Origin: Lineus longissimus
Taxonomy: Eukaryota > Nemertea > Pilidiophora > Heteronemertea > Lineidae
Reading direction: 5' to 3'
Assembly: GCF_910592395.1 (NCBI RefSeq)
Contig: NC_088308.1
Location: 17,065,501 to 17,129,500 of the forward strand
Length of the DNA: 64,000 nucleotides
Shown here in pieces: positions 1-12,100 of the stretch (within the stretch, counting starts at the first letter, position 1; every line of letters starts with the position of its first letter). The notes beneath the pieces are model-generated. The model ran no database searches and was not told where the DNA came from. It saw only the letters and a program-made list of their open reading frames with translations. A program made the translations under genes and the position numbers.

Positions 1-687
1 AAAGTACTAGCCAGCCTATATGTATGTCCAAGAATGATTTCTAAATTGCATAGTTCATCTATCCTTCTGTAGTCACACCACTCCAGTGGGGGTAATGGAT
101 ATCTGATGTATCACATGAGGCTCCCATTTACTCACTGTTCTTCTTTGTCAGGTCGTCACTGGAATAAGTTAAATTAGTTATTAAGATCTAATTGATTGCC
201 ACAACTGATCATAAGCGTAAGGCGCACTCAAAAAATACTAATCCTTGGTGGTTCTGTTACACGTTCATCAGAGAATCTGGCCGTGCTCATCAACGCGGCG
301 GGGCGGGTGAAGTGACGGCCTGAAGACCAAGGTGATCACGACGGCCCGACAACGAAGTGGAACCAAGCCGCGTCAAGCGAATCAACGCAATGAGAAAATA
401 ACTCGAAAATATCGGGATTGCGATGCACCCGTCACTTTTGAAATTGAAATCATTCTTGATTACTGTAAAGTAGTTTGTCAATTTGACAACTCACTCAATC
501 AACTAATTTAGAATCAGAAATCTATTGAAAATATATTTGTAATTATTTTTCAGCTGTTAACTCGAACATTACGTCTAAGTTCCTAAGTGAACAATCAGAT
601 TTAGCGTGAAGGACCAACAAGGCCAATTTCATCGAGTACGACATCAGACGAGGCAACAATTTGATGAATTCAGTGATATATTCTTAC
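1..687. other. no gene recognised; may hold the last exon of the PAN gene
   Basis: I see no convincing coding exon. The adjacent minus-strand PAN-like exon ends in phase 2 with a good donor at 687, so a further exon should lie in this stretch or off the left edge. No repeat seen elsewhere in the window was recognised here. Confidence 0.4.
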
Positions 688-3600
688 CTTTTATACCTTG
701 GGCATTTGTGCCATCGAACGAACAGATCAGAAGTGGCTTTCACGCTCAGGTAGTAGCATTTGTCGTGAACGTACATCATTCCTCCGCTGCAATAGTTCAC
801 AGCAGCATCGTCACTCTCGCGGCATTTTTCAGCACATTGATCGCCATCTTGAGCGGAATTGTCCGTTTTCATGATGTACCCTTTTGTCACCTCCATCATG
901 CCTACAAATGGAAATTTACAAAGCGATATGACACATATTTTTGCATACTTGGTGGCTCATAATTACTGTTGGGGTGAATAAAATGTTGACATGATATAGT
1001 AGCTCGTAAGCGTACATCTACACGTACATATTAATGCGGAATGACCCCATCCGATCTGCTGTATATATAATCTTTAAGAAAATATCATTTGACCTCGAAT
1101 TTTTATTTTTCGTGTTCATGTATCTACTTACCAATCACCAAGTGGGACCAATTGCCATTACCACCGAAGGTACACTTTGCGTCTATCAGGATCTCACACT
1201 TCTTGCCTGTCACCTTAACGGCATTGCAGCGTTCCGTCTCACAGTCCTTATGCTGATTTTTGTCAGAAATCGCCAGATTCTGACATTCCTGCATATCCTG
1301 CTGAGGGGTCGACTCCTCATGACCAACATACGCAACAATTGGTGCTATCTTCGATTCGCATTTGACTTTCTCTTGCACACAGCTTTTTTCTGAAATAGAG
1401 AATGGTTGAACGCGTTTACAAATTCTGACCGGATAGTATACAAATGTACTTGTATTTGACAAGCCACCATTCAACTAAAACTCAAAGCAAAATGAGAGTT
1501 CAATCATGTTATGTAAACCCTTTCACTTTTGCGTCTGCAGATTCCTTGCGAACAGTTATTTCTATAGTTACTACTGTGGTGGTCCAAAATCAGTAGAACT
1601 CTGCACCAGGAATTTTCGCTCAAAAACACTAAAGGACGGGGATATTTACTTCTGCAAGCGAAGACATGTCAGTACATGTATAAACACGAAATCCATGTCG
1701 GTAGTGTGGTTGCAGGTCGACCCAAGTTAAACAAGTAATCTCTTGAGCCAAGGGGGTGAAGAGTGTTAATTTCCGATTTGAAATTTGGCAGGTGGTCGTC
1801 GGGTCTTTTCACAACCTGTGCTGTGTTGTTTTTTCTCTCTGTTTCTCCATTTCTAGTGCTATTTCAAGCAAAGCCACCAGCTATCATTTCACACATGTAA
1901 TTTTTACCTGGTACTCTGTTTTCTTGCTTTTCTCCTGCAAGAAGAACGACAATGTTAAACACTGCTATAGCTGCATGCATGAGCTCGGTCGATCATGACT
2001 TAATAATCATCTACGGCAGCGGGAAATGGTATCTTTCGTGTTCGTAGTATCTCTTACAATGGGCCGCATAATCTACTTTATACTTAGATTGCCTGTAATT
2101 CGTCTTGTCGACAAAAGCCAGTCAGGCTGTGCAGTAACGCCATCCCGGACGACACTTTCTCTTTCACACGGATGAGACTCATTCATATCGACAGAAATAA
2201 TTTTGGCAATCTCCAAGCAGGCAAAATATTCACGCATACGCGGAATGACGTCGGTTAGTGACAACACTCATACCACGATCACAGGATAATATGATGCTAT
2301 TAACCCCTACCCACACCTTTCTTTGATAATGCCACCCCTTTCTTTGATAATGCCAAACCCAACCTAGACGTTTCTTTGATAATGCCAAACCCAACCTAGT
2401 AAACATTTGTTTGTAAATGCCAGCGGCCCCAACCTAAACCTATCTTTGATAATGCCAACCTTTATAGACCATGCACAAGAAGGAAGTTTGGCGATAGAGC
2501 TTAGGCCCGACAGTATTTTTGGTTAGCGGTCATGCCCAACTCACCTTTTTGGCAGATATCTTGGTGGATGAAGTTACCATTTAGATGACACGAGGAAGTA
2601 CTTTGGACAAAGGTAGCCTGGAAACAGCCTTTTTGGTCCACGCACGCCTTCTTGCATCCGTCTTCGTCCTTTGCGTCCGGCTTGGTATGGTCTTTTGCCT
2701 TTGCTTCATGATCATAGATATGCCACGTGTAATAAGGGTCCTACAAACAAGGGAAAACAATGCATATATTGCTTTCTTACTTTTGCCGACCAGTGTTGAG
2801 CACAAACGTCTAATTCTTATCACTTCCTGACTTTCTTATCTGGCCAATGTTCGATGATAATTACATTTTCCCTTTTGGGATGGCCAAGTCATTCTATCAT
2901 CGCCTCTGGATGATGATATCATTCCATCATTGGCTTATTGGTGCCAAATAAAAAGGACAAGATTCCTGTAAACATGGCTATTGTTTTCAGAATGTGAGTG
3001 ACAACCGATATCTTATTCTAAAGGTATAAACTTCACTCATAAAAAAGCGATAGAAGTATACATGCTTCCCGAAATTGGTGGCTTGCATTGGAACTAACTT
3101 TTTCCCCCTTGTCCGTCATTAAAGGCATTCAAGTGTGTTGGTCAACCATGACTATCTCCTTTGTCCCTCCACCATAAGGCCTAGTTTCCCCTTATGACAT
3201 CACTATTTCGGACACTCAGCGCCCCATTTCTGGAATACCCACGTGGCGTCCGTTGCAATACTTACCTTGATTGTTTGGGCTACGGGAGAATTACATGGTG
3301 GCTCACCAAGCGGACAAACAAGACACTTCCCTGGGAATAGAAATGGTATCAATTTCAGTGTAACTGTCAACCGCCAAATTTTCGCGGGCATGTTATTTTA
3401 CCAAAAGCCTCGATTCACGAAAATGAAAAGTCGTGGAAAAACCGACCGACATTTTGTAATCCGCCGAAATGGAATGAAACACCATTCTCCCCTGAGGGCG
3501 AAACTATATTTCACCTCAGGTGGAAACATTCTCACCAAAAGTGGAAGCTATTCTTCTGTGAAAGCGGGTTCATTATTGCCTAAAATGACCTTGACCTTTT

Positions 3601-5097
3601 AACCTAAATGACCTCAAGAGACCTCGCAAAACAAATTTGACGATAAAAGTCATGGTCTTTCCAGCCATTGTACTGGAACACAGAAATAGGGGGAAGAAAT
3701 AAAACGTTACGCCGGTTTAAATCTGTGAGTGTTTCTGTGTTCGAGTGTTTCCCCCACAATATATCAGGCTTCGAATGCTTGATTTTCGGTTATCTCTAAA
3801 TAGGCAACATTAGGGGAACACTGAAATATGGTGACACTGGCAGATGTTGCACTGGCAATCAACGTTAAAAAAATGACCGACAACGAAGAACTCACCGGCG
3901 AATGTTCCAAGTGTTGGGGATGCGGGGGTCGTTGTTATCGCCGAATGGCTCTCTGAAAAAGAAGCACTGCTTAGTGTCTCCGAACATACTCTAGCATCGC
4001 CGATCTCTAAGACGTACTCATTATGTCATAAAAACTCTAAACAAAAGGTCAAGCCGGAGCAACTTCATGATGACCAGGGACCACTTAATGTTGCCAACCC
4101 AATGTCCAGCCAAACGACCGAGTGCATGAGATCTATACACACTCGAATCGAATATTCTCGAACAGATGTGCCCGCATTAGAGTTTTAGCTTAGCCAGCTG
4201 TTTTTGCCGCTATGTGGCGTTCGCGGTCGTCGTACCCAGTTCTGAAGTGCCAATCAAATAGCTTTATTTAAACTTACCTTCTCGACGGACTCGTTTGTGG
4301 CCGGAACTTATCGATAGGGTATTAGCTGCAATTTGAAATACGACATCAGACATTTATGTTTATTCCTTTATGATAGGCCTAGATGGAAGCGCGTGTTGTT
4401 ATTTTTTGCTTTAAAAAACGACAAGAAACCACATGTGTCTCGATTCCTTCTTTCGAAAACGCAGTACAGTGCGCATATCATATAGCATTAGCAAAACAAT
4501 TTCTCTCCAGTTTGGACGGGATTAGAAATAATCTTTAAATCTCATTTCATTCTGCGCAAATAACGTACACATAGATATACCGAGAGTTTCACATCAATAG
4601 CTAGATCTAGTAGGGACAAATTCAACCTTGTGTATAATTGATAGCGATAAGGAATTTGACGACTCTTTATCGAAAACGGTATAGTTTCTAACAACCCGTC
4701 TCTGGTGTTAGACCAACTAAGTGACCGACAGAGAATAATTGGGAACTCATCGTCTGAAACAACAAGGACATGTGCAGGTGTGCGCTGCGATTTTCTTTGC
4801 GCAAATCTATATTTCATTTTTAGAAATGAAGCGGGCTTTAGCGAGAATGCGGTCAGGAGCCATGACTAGGCGTTACCGGTTGTCGAATTGGCGGGTGTCC
4901 AAGCAAAATAGCTCTCGTTTTGGCGAAAATCGCCGTTTCGTGATCCTTGCCTGACTGGTGACACCTTCTTGAGTTCAAGTATAGTTCTTGTTCTTGGCCC
5001 TTGATTTAAAATTAAGTCCCTTTAAACCTACTTAATCGGGAATTCATATCAACTTACCAACTCCGAGAAGGAGGACGAGCAAAACACTGTACTTCAT
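688..5097 (-). CDS. secreted PAN/apple-like cysteine-rich protein (exon set, incomplete model)
   Basis: A minus-strand gene pieced together from exons with good splice sites. The first exon, 5097-5058, begins with ATG and encodes MKYSVLLVLLLGVG, a signal-peptide start, followed by GTAAGT. A short Ser/Thr/Pro-rich candidate exon is at 3952-3896. A cysteine-rich exon at 2740-2545 reads with Cys spacing like PAN/apple domains (DGCKKACVDQKGCFQ, then CHLNG). Exon 1389-1132 (phase 1 to 1) has DMQECQNL, KDCETERCNAV and KKCEIL. Exon 901-688 (phase 1 to 2) has DQCAEKCRES, NYCSGG and DKCYYLS. PAN/apple folds are extracellular binding modules for proteins or sugars; the ligand here is unknown. The model is incomplete: exon 2740-2545 is open in phase 0 while the signal exon ends in phase 1, so an exon is missing or a boundary is wrong, and the 3' end is not found. 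It could be two related genes. The assignment rests on cysteine pattern only. Confidence 0.5.
1390..2544. other. intron-like stretch between PAN exons
   Basis: No exon is supported. A minus-strand open frame at 2267-2073 has two cysteines but no matching donor site, so I do not call it. The only structure seen is the short tandem block at 2310-2462. Confidence 0.4.
2310..2462. repeat. short tandem repeat with TTTGATAATGCCA core
   Basis: The motif TTTCTTTGATAATGCCA followed by an A/C-rich stretch (AACCCAACCTA) recurs four to five times at roughly 20-40 bp spacing, with one degenerate unit. It lies between PAN-like exons, probably in an intron. Confidence 0.7.
2741..3895. other. probable intron, no gene seen
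   Basis: No exon with both splice sites was found between the PAN exon and the small candidate exon at 3952-3896. A 119-codon plus-strand frame at 3243-3602 has no recognisable domain and is not called. Confidence 0.4.
3953..5057. other. probable first intron of the PAN gene
   Basis: AT-rich sequence between the signal-peptide exon and the next candidate exon. No motif or repeat recognised. Confidence 0.4.
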
Positions 5098-5179
5098 GAT
5101 AACAACGTGGCGTCTCAGCTGGCGTATTCTTATCGAACAAGACACAATTTAGAATGGTTTGGTGATGGAATGGTTATCG

Positions 5180-5187
5180 TTTAAATA
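5180..5187 (-). promoter_or_regulatory. possible TATA-like box of the PAN gene
   Basis: On the minus strand TATTTAAA lies about 80 bases upstream of the ATG at 5097. The spacing would suit a TATA box with a 50-base leader. This is motif and distance only. Confidence 0.25.
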
Positions 5188-6186
5188 GAAAACCAATTGT
5201 AAAGCAACGAATCCTGCTTAGGAAATATCTTAATCAAGATATCCTAAATATATGCCTCAGGGATCAATAAACGAAATGTTGAATTAAAGGAATGTGTCGT
5301 GTTCATTGTGATGCTTGTTTCAGCTTCATCGCGCCTGTCACTCAGAGAGCTTGATTTTGCGCAGATTCCGCTTGCAAATTGAACCGTACGATACAGCTAT
5401 ATCTGGGGAGAACTTAGAGCACAAAATTTTGCACGTGCCATTTTATTGTTCAAAAAAGTTGTCAGTGGGTACCATCAAGAAAATATTGGTACCATGTGTC
5501 TTTAATACCATCCAATTACAGTGCGTCGAGTCCGTTGATGAAAGAATCCTCTTGGAAATGAAGGTTTCTGAGATTTTGAAAACCTTTGAATTTTTTCCTC
5601 GGACAACACAAATACGCACCCTTAGCACCTTATCAGCGAATTTTAAAAAACCTGAAAGGTTCTTAATAATCTCAAAAGACGCATAGGGGTTGTAATTTCG
5701 CTGAAAAACCTACGAGGGCATATTTTTGCTGAGTTTGGTAAAATTAAAACCCAAAAAACCGTTGTTGATTTCTACTTAACGGTGATTAAAGCGCGCAGAT
5801 TGGCTACGAAATATAGGAACGGTCCCCTAAACCTGGCTCAGTCGGACACAAAAAGTGGACGGATGACATTCCGCGATAATTCGCTCTTGCATGGTTAGAT
5901 AACCAAGGCATTTCGCGTATTCCTCGTATCAAAACTAATCTTTAAATGAATTTGATAATACTTTAATAAGTCCAAAAAGACATTATATCGGAGTCCCACA
6001 GTGACAATCTTAATCTCAACACCTTAAGAAGCGAAATAAATATTTCAAGATCTTAAATTTGAACTGCGCTGGAATTCAGAATTGTCTATTTGACCCATGA
6101 CATTACAGAGCCATTGATGTATCATTGTATTTCGCGATCGGATATAATTTCAAACACAATCTTAAACTCGCAGCACCAGCACTCTT
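5188..6186. other. intergenic, nothing recognised
   Basis: AT-rich sequence. A 123-codon open frame at 5315-5686 has no domain, no splice context and no similarity that I recognise, so it is not called. Confidence 0.4.
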
Positions 6187-6545
6187 TCAAAGATATCCAA
6201 GACACAGTATGTTAATCATCATCCTGGTATGGTTGTCTTTCCTGGCTGTGACACTGACTTGCAATGATTTGTCGCCGCCCCTGGTGAACCTCTTTTGTTG
6301 TGATACCGGACTGCACCAGTTAATCATCGCCCCGGTATGATTGTCTCTCCTGATTGTGACACTTGCATTGCTCCAGCTAACCGCTGCCGCGCCCTCTCTT
6401 GTGACTGTAGCCTTGCCCCAGTTGATAATCATTCCTGGTTTGTCGCTCCTGACTGTGATACCTGTCTTTCCTCACCTGATGACCGTCCCTGGTTTGTCGC
6501 TTCTGATTGTGGCACTATACTTGTTGCCCCAGTCGATCCAAGCTG
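6187..6545. repeat. degenerate ~57-bp minisatellite, left part
   Basis: Units resemble CCCTGGTWTGTCTCTCCTGA, then TTGTGACACTTGCATTGCCC and a GTTGATCACC-like linker, repeated about six times with heavy divergence. The same array resumes at 17524-18010, on the far side of the nested transposons, so this is the left half of a split array. Confidence 0.75.
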
Positions 6546-6549
6546 ATGT

Positions 6550-6725
6550 TACATATAGCTGAATGATAGAACTGAACAAAGAGGTGCGTCTTTAGCAGTC
6601 TTTTGAAGGTATTGCAAAGGCTCCGTGTTCTTTTAGCTTTTTGGCAATGGCAGCCGAAACGCTGAACCGCCGTTCGCCATACCGGGGCTTCAGACGACCA
6701 GGCTGAGGGAATCTTCAACCTTGCT
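6550..6725 (-). pseudogene. possible LINE 3'-end fragment
   Basis: The minus strand reads a frame ending with RSLCNTFKRLLKTHLF and FYHSA, like the C-terminal end of CR1/L2-type LINE reverse-transcriptase proteins (a short-fragment, K-T-H-L-F style ending). It interrupts the minisatellite and differs from the LINE immediately to its right. Only about 55 codons, so tentative. Confidence 0.3.
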
Positions 6726-6762
6726 CACCTGTACTTGCTTTGCCCCATAGTTACCGTACCTG

Positions 6763-7184
6763 TTAATGAAATTTTATTCAGAATCACAAGAAGATACGAA
6801 GTTACAAAAGGTATACATTTCCAGGGCTGAGGCACAATGTGCATTATTAGCCCTGGAGTACAAACAATATATTTACAAATGATATTGGACCACATAAGGA
6901 AGTATAAAATAATAACAAGCAAAGAGGTAGGAAGAATAAAATTTTGTAATTTTGAGATGCAGCGCTGCAAGCCCTTTCAATGGTCGGCAAAGTAATTTAC
7001 CACAGCAAAAATAAATTTGGCAACTCTTTCAACCACCTTCTTGTTAGTAGCTGTTGAAAGGGAACTGTGACCATACAAAAGGGCTTGCAGGCGCTCATCT
7101 ATGCGGTGAAAATTGACAAAAGAAAAGTTGGTCAGCCAACCCAAGTCATTGAACAGTGAGACACGAAGATCTAGAAGTGGAGGT
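6763..7184 (-). mobile_element. 3' part of a LINE interrupted by the BEL element
   Basis: This is the tail of a 5'-truncated non-LTR retrotransposon; the rest is at 16821-17511. It holds the last ~68 codons of the reverse-transcriptase ORF (stop at 6977-6979) and a 3' UTR with an AATAAA-like signal near its end. The whole LINE is bounded by a 12-bp direct repeat, TTACCGTACCTG, at 6751-6762 and 17512-17523. When the BEL element and one target copy are set aside, the reading frame continues without a shift from the other part, so the LINE frame was open at this junction when BEL entered. Confidence 0.85.
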
Positions 7185-8218
7185 TGTGACAGCAGGCAAT
7201 GTGAGATGTTTTCTATTTTGTGTGGCTGAAGATGACTCACAGTTAGCATCTCTTAGAAAGCACTTTGGACGGGTCAAACTCTGGCATGAGTGGTACACCA
7301 AGGTTGTAGGCACTATGGACCACTTCACTTCCTGTTAAGAAATACTTGATTCTTACACCTTTCAAGATTTAGTCCCATTTTTGATTTAGTATATTTCATG
7401 ATGGTTTAAGTTTAACACATCATCGTTTGGGTTTAAATAGTTTTCATGTTAGATTTCAGGATGTTTCCTTTCGTTTATTCCTTGATTATTAGCTGTGATT
7501 AACGGAGTATTTATTTGGTTATATGTCCAGGATTTGGGATAGTCAACTTCCTCCCATCCTTTCTCATACATGCTCTTGTCTTGGATAGATCAGAAACATT
7601 TATGCCAATTTCAATCTAACATATATCAGCGGAATCCTAGACCCCAGAATGCGGCAAACACGGTATGTAGTAAGCTATGCCTTTATTAATATCATGGAAG
7701 TGATATTTCCGTCTTCTAGTTATTCATAGATAGATATTTTGGACATGTAAAGTGAGCATCAAAATGAGCCATGTGGAGTCTTTGTTCTCCACCACATATG
7801 TACTTCATTTCTTAATTCATTAGTATAACCTTTGACAAGTGGCTTAACTGGTTACTATAAGACCATTCTTGAGCTTGATACAAGTATATCACACCTTTGG
7901 TGTTATATAGATGATTTTATATCTTTAGGACGCTAGTTTCTTATACCCTGTCTCTGGAGATAGGTTTAGCTTTAGCTTTAGGATTTCTTTCTTTTCATTC
8001 TGATCTGTGAACTCAAGATAAGTGTTGCATCTTCTTTCAGTCTTTTACGGCATCAACGACATACATAAGGAGTTAGAAATATTTGTAAGACAGAGAACGA
8101 AGAAAGATTTATCAATAAAGATGCCCGTATATCATATAAAGAGTGTTTATTCATCAGAACGATTGGTCCACCACCTGGGGCGGCTTGATTCCGTACAGAG
8201 TCCATGGCAGAATCTACA
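7185..8218 (+). repeat. 5' LTR of the BEL/Pao element
   Basis: 1034 bp, starting TGTGACAGCA and ending AATCTACA. By eye it matches 15787-16820 over its whole length with no length difference, at a constant offset of 8602. The bases just outside (GAGGT at 7180-7184) match GAGGG at 16821-16825 in four of five positions, as expected for a 5-bp target duplication with one change. Confidence 0.95.
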
Positions 8219-9107
8219 GTAAAAGACGTGTGCATACCCATGTGCACCAGTCAACTCCTTAGGGAAAAAAGAAAGAGTTCCAGAGAAACTTCCAAGAACT
8301 TCCAAGAAGTCAGGCAGTCGACGTCGGATGACATAAACTTTATTCCAGGATCTCCTGGCAGTTTGTTTTGTTTGTTTGTCAACAGGTCAGTGTGTCACAG
8401 CTGACTCTGATGATGGCCATACGATCTTGTACAGAAACATTTGACTTTCATATGCTGAACTCAACTAAACCCATGACCTACAGTGCAGTGAGTGAGGACA
8501 GATGGAATAACTTCTATCAATTGGATATCGCATTTAGTAAATAAAAATAAAGGAACAAGAACAAACAACAACAAACCAACCAAAAGAACTGGGACTGTGA
8601 GGATAAATCTCTACTGTCAACATTCACGGACTATTATGGACTTCCAGGATCTTAGGATTATAGGATCAATGCTAGAGTTAACCTCAGGCCTATTCTTGGA
8701 GTGGCGTTTCATTACCATGTGTCATTTGCATTCTGTTGCCATGTTGATGTAACTCATCTCATGTGACCTGAACTGAGGACGGATTGGGGTAAGTGTTTAC
8801 GATCTTGGTACTTCATTGACTCATGCCTGATTGTGTTATGATGTCCATTGGTATTTTCATATTGCCTGCGTGTTACCTTTTTGCCATTTAGCTATTTACT
8901 TTTGGGAGTTATTGATTTTGTCGGATCCATTTTCACCTCAGAGTAGAGTTTATAAGCCTTTATTTTTGGGTAAAAGGGAAAACAAACACAGAGTAGAGTT
9001 GGGTTTTTTTACCCCTTTGCAAAAAAAAGGTTTTTAGTTTCAGAGTTAAGTGAACTTGGTCAAATCTATCCCTTTTAGAAGCTTTAGGTTAATTGGGGCG
9101 CTACAAT
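8219..9107 (+). other. BEL leader, untranslated
   Basis: About 890 bases between the 5' LTR and the polyprotein ATG. Open frames here are short and have no recognisable domain. The primer-binding site and packaging signal should be here, but I could not identify them. Confidence 0.6.
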
Positions 9108-12100
9108 ATGGAAACTTTGCCAGCAACAGAGACTAGTACCCAGGAAGGAGACCGAACCCGGACCCAAACCTCAGAAGAGAGAACCCAAGAGAGACCTCTT
9201 GAGCAACAGTCAGATAGCTTTGACTTGCCCGCCCTATTCCATAAGCATGAAGCTGACAGAGAGCAGAGCCGACAGCCCACTGACACGCTGATTGACGTAG
9301 AGAAGGACGCCGATGAGAAACAAGCACCAGAAAGAGAGCCAGAAAGGAGGACCGGCGAACCGACGCAAGGTCCGCGCAGATCCTTGCGAACGCGGCGACC
9401 TACAGAGAAGGCCAGAGAAAATCAGAGGCAAGAGGTGTGTCAGAAATTCTGGCACACCTTCAGAGAACTAGAGAAATTTGGAGCGTATGCGCATGACACC
9501 TGCTCCAATTATGACTTCAGCTTGATCCCAGATTACCGGGACACGCTGGTAGCAGATTTAAACAGAATTTCCGACAGAATTGCCGGAGATTACGATGAGG
9601 TGCGGGCCACTTTCAGCTCACCTCCCTCAGAGATCTGCAGAGGGGTTGATCAGGCCACCTCACATGCCAGGGGTTTAATCCAATTCCTGAACGAAAGTCC
9701 TCAGCATCGGAACAGCGAAGATGGTCGCTCATCATCCCACTCCAGATCATCAAGGTCATGCAGGTCCATCAGGTCAAGGAGGTCAAGTTCCTCAGTATCC
9801 AGCGCGTCCCTTGCCAGGAGAGAGGCTGCAGCGAAGACTGCATCGTTAAGAGCGGCTTTGTTGGTCCAGGATGAGGAGGATATGATCGAGGATCAGATTC
9901 TCCAGCTACAACTAAATGAAACAAAGAGAAAGGCGGAAGCTGAATCTCAGCAGGCCGTGTTGAAAAGATCCCTTGAGCGCCAGAAGTTGGTAAAGGAGCT
10001 GAAGATGGAGGAAGCTCGTCTTCAGGCCTACGAAGAAGAAGAGGCCCCATCCGTGTCGGAGATCAGGCAGTTTCCAGTTCCTCCTATGTCGGCACAGCAG
10101 ACTCCGATGGAACCAACCCGGGAACCAGAGAGGCTACCAGTCAACCCCATGACCATGCTTGCTACCCGGATGGAGCCACTCAGAGAGTTAAGGACGACAC
10201 CCTCGCTGCAGTCACCTTTGCCACACGTGACAGTAACAGAGACACAGAGGAAACAGGCACAAGTCCAACAGTCGGCTCAAGTCTTGTTCCACCCTCCAAG
10301 CGGGAGAGCTCCGAAGACAGAAAACCCAACGAGATTGCCTGGGTCGTCCCTGAGGCCTGAAGCCTCAGTATGGTCTCCCCAACCGGAGACACCTGGCCCA
10401 AAGCAAGAGACGGTTAGCGATCTGGCCTTTATCGCTAACACCCTGGCAGCATCAATTAACCTGGGACGCCTTCCGGTGCCAGAGCCGCCCATCTTCAGTG
10501 GAGACCCCCTCCTCTTCCCAGACTGGATGGCCTCATTCAAGAGCCTGATAGAGAGTCGAGGTGTACCATCTCATGAGAGAATACACTATCTTAAAAAATA
10601 TTTAGGAGGCCCGGCAAGAGAAGCGGTTGCAGGCTGCTCTCTTCTTCGTTCAGAGAACGCCTACGAGAAGGCAAAAGAGATCTTAGAAGACAGGTACGGC
10701 AGTGACTTTGCCGTATCTGATGCATTCAGAAAGAAGTTGGACTCCTGGCCCAAGCTGTCTGGAAAAGACAGCAAAGGACTCAGGAAATTATCCGATTTCC
10801 TAGAGCAGTGCGCAATTGCTCAGGAGGAGGTGAAGGGCCTCAACATGTTGAATGATATCTGGGAGAATAGGAAATTACTCCAAAAGCTTCCAGATTGGAT
10901 AGTTTCCAGGTGGGGCCGCACCGTCAACAAGATCAAAAAGACCAGAAGAGAGTACCCTACATTCAAAGATTTCAGGACCTTTCTCCTGGAAGAGGCCGAG
11001 ATCGCGTGTGACCCAGTTGTTTCCATAGGATCGCTGAAGTCCCCAGAGACAGCGGGGGAGCCTTACCCCAAAGACGCGGCGAAGGGTACCAAGGGACCAG
11101 GAGCAAAGACCCTTCTTACTAAAACGACCGGTGACAACAAGAACACTACAACTACCTACGCTGCTCAGGGACAGACCAGCGTGTGCAGCTTCTGCGGAAA
11201 AAAGGGACATTACATTCAAGAATGTCGCTCACTTGCCGCAAAATCAAGACAAGAGAAGCAGGAGATTGTCAAGAACGGAGGTTTTTGCTATGGGTGTCTG
11301 AAAAGGGGCCACATGGTGAAGGAGTGCCCCAAACGCGGCACTTGCAAGCGTTGTAATGGGAAACATCCGACCAGTCTCCATGAGGAAAGGGGAGAGAGAG
11401 CAATTAAGAACCCCGACCCTATGAAGGATGGAAAAGAAGCGACAGAGACAGTGAGAGAGAAAGCTTCCTGCAAGAGGACAGCCTGTCCCACTGCTAAACA
11501 GAATTGTGCCATGATAGTGCCAGTTTGGGTGTCCAGCTCAGACAATCCTGACAAAGAGCAATTGGTTTATGCTCTACTGGACACACAATCAGACACTTCC
11601 TTCATACTCAGTCACACTGCAGACCGGCTGGGGACACATTTCACACAAGCCCAGTTGAGTTTGTCCACGATGACCACGAAGGATAGAGTAATAAATTGCC
11701 AGAAATATCGTCATCTCGTGGTCAGAGGTTTTGACAGCAAGGAAAAGATCCCCATCCCGGTGGCTTACTCAAGAGAGTTTATACCAGCGAATGAAGACAA
11801 CATACCCACACCAAAGGTGGCCAAAAGGTGGCCCCACCTCAGAGAGGTCGCCACAAGGCTTCAACCCCTCCAAGACATCGACGTGGGGCTGCTGATTGGC
11901 TTTGACTGCCCCCAGGCACTGGCTCCGAGGTCCAGCATCCTTGGGCAGGGTAATGAACCCTTTGCGATAGAGACGTCCCTTGGCTGGAGCCTTGTTGGAG
12001 GGGACTGCCTGCAGCCCTCGGGGGACAGTGTAGGACTATCTTGCATGGCTGTATCAACCAAGGTCCCGGAGACACTCCAGCTATCGGAAACACCAAATAC

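Noticed and set aside
2073-2267. Minus-strand ORF with two cysteines in the PAN region
   Set aside because: No matching splice donor or acceptor in frame; not enough to call an exon.
3243-3602. 119-codon plus-strand ORF
   Set aside because: No domain, no splice context, low-complexity basic composition; chance frame.
5315-5686. 123-codon plus-strand ORF
   Set aside because: No recognisable motif and no supporting neighbours.
8022-8222. 66-codon ORF at the end of the 5' LTR, repeated in the 3' LTR
   Set aside because: It lies in LTR sequence, ends at the LTR border and has no domain.
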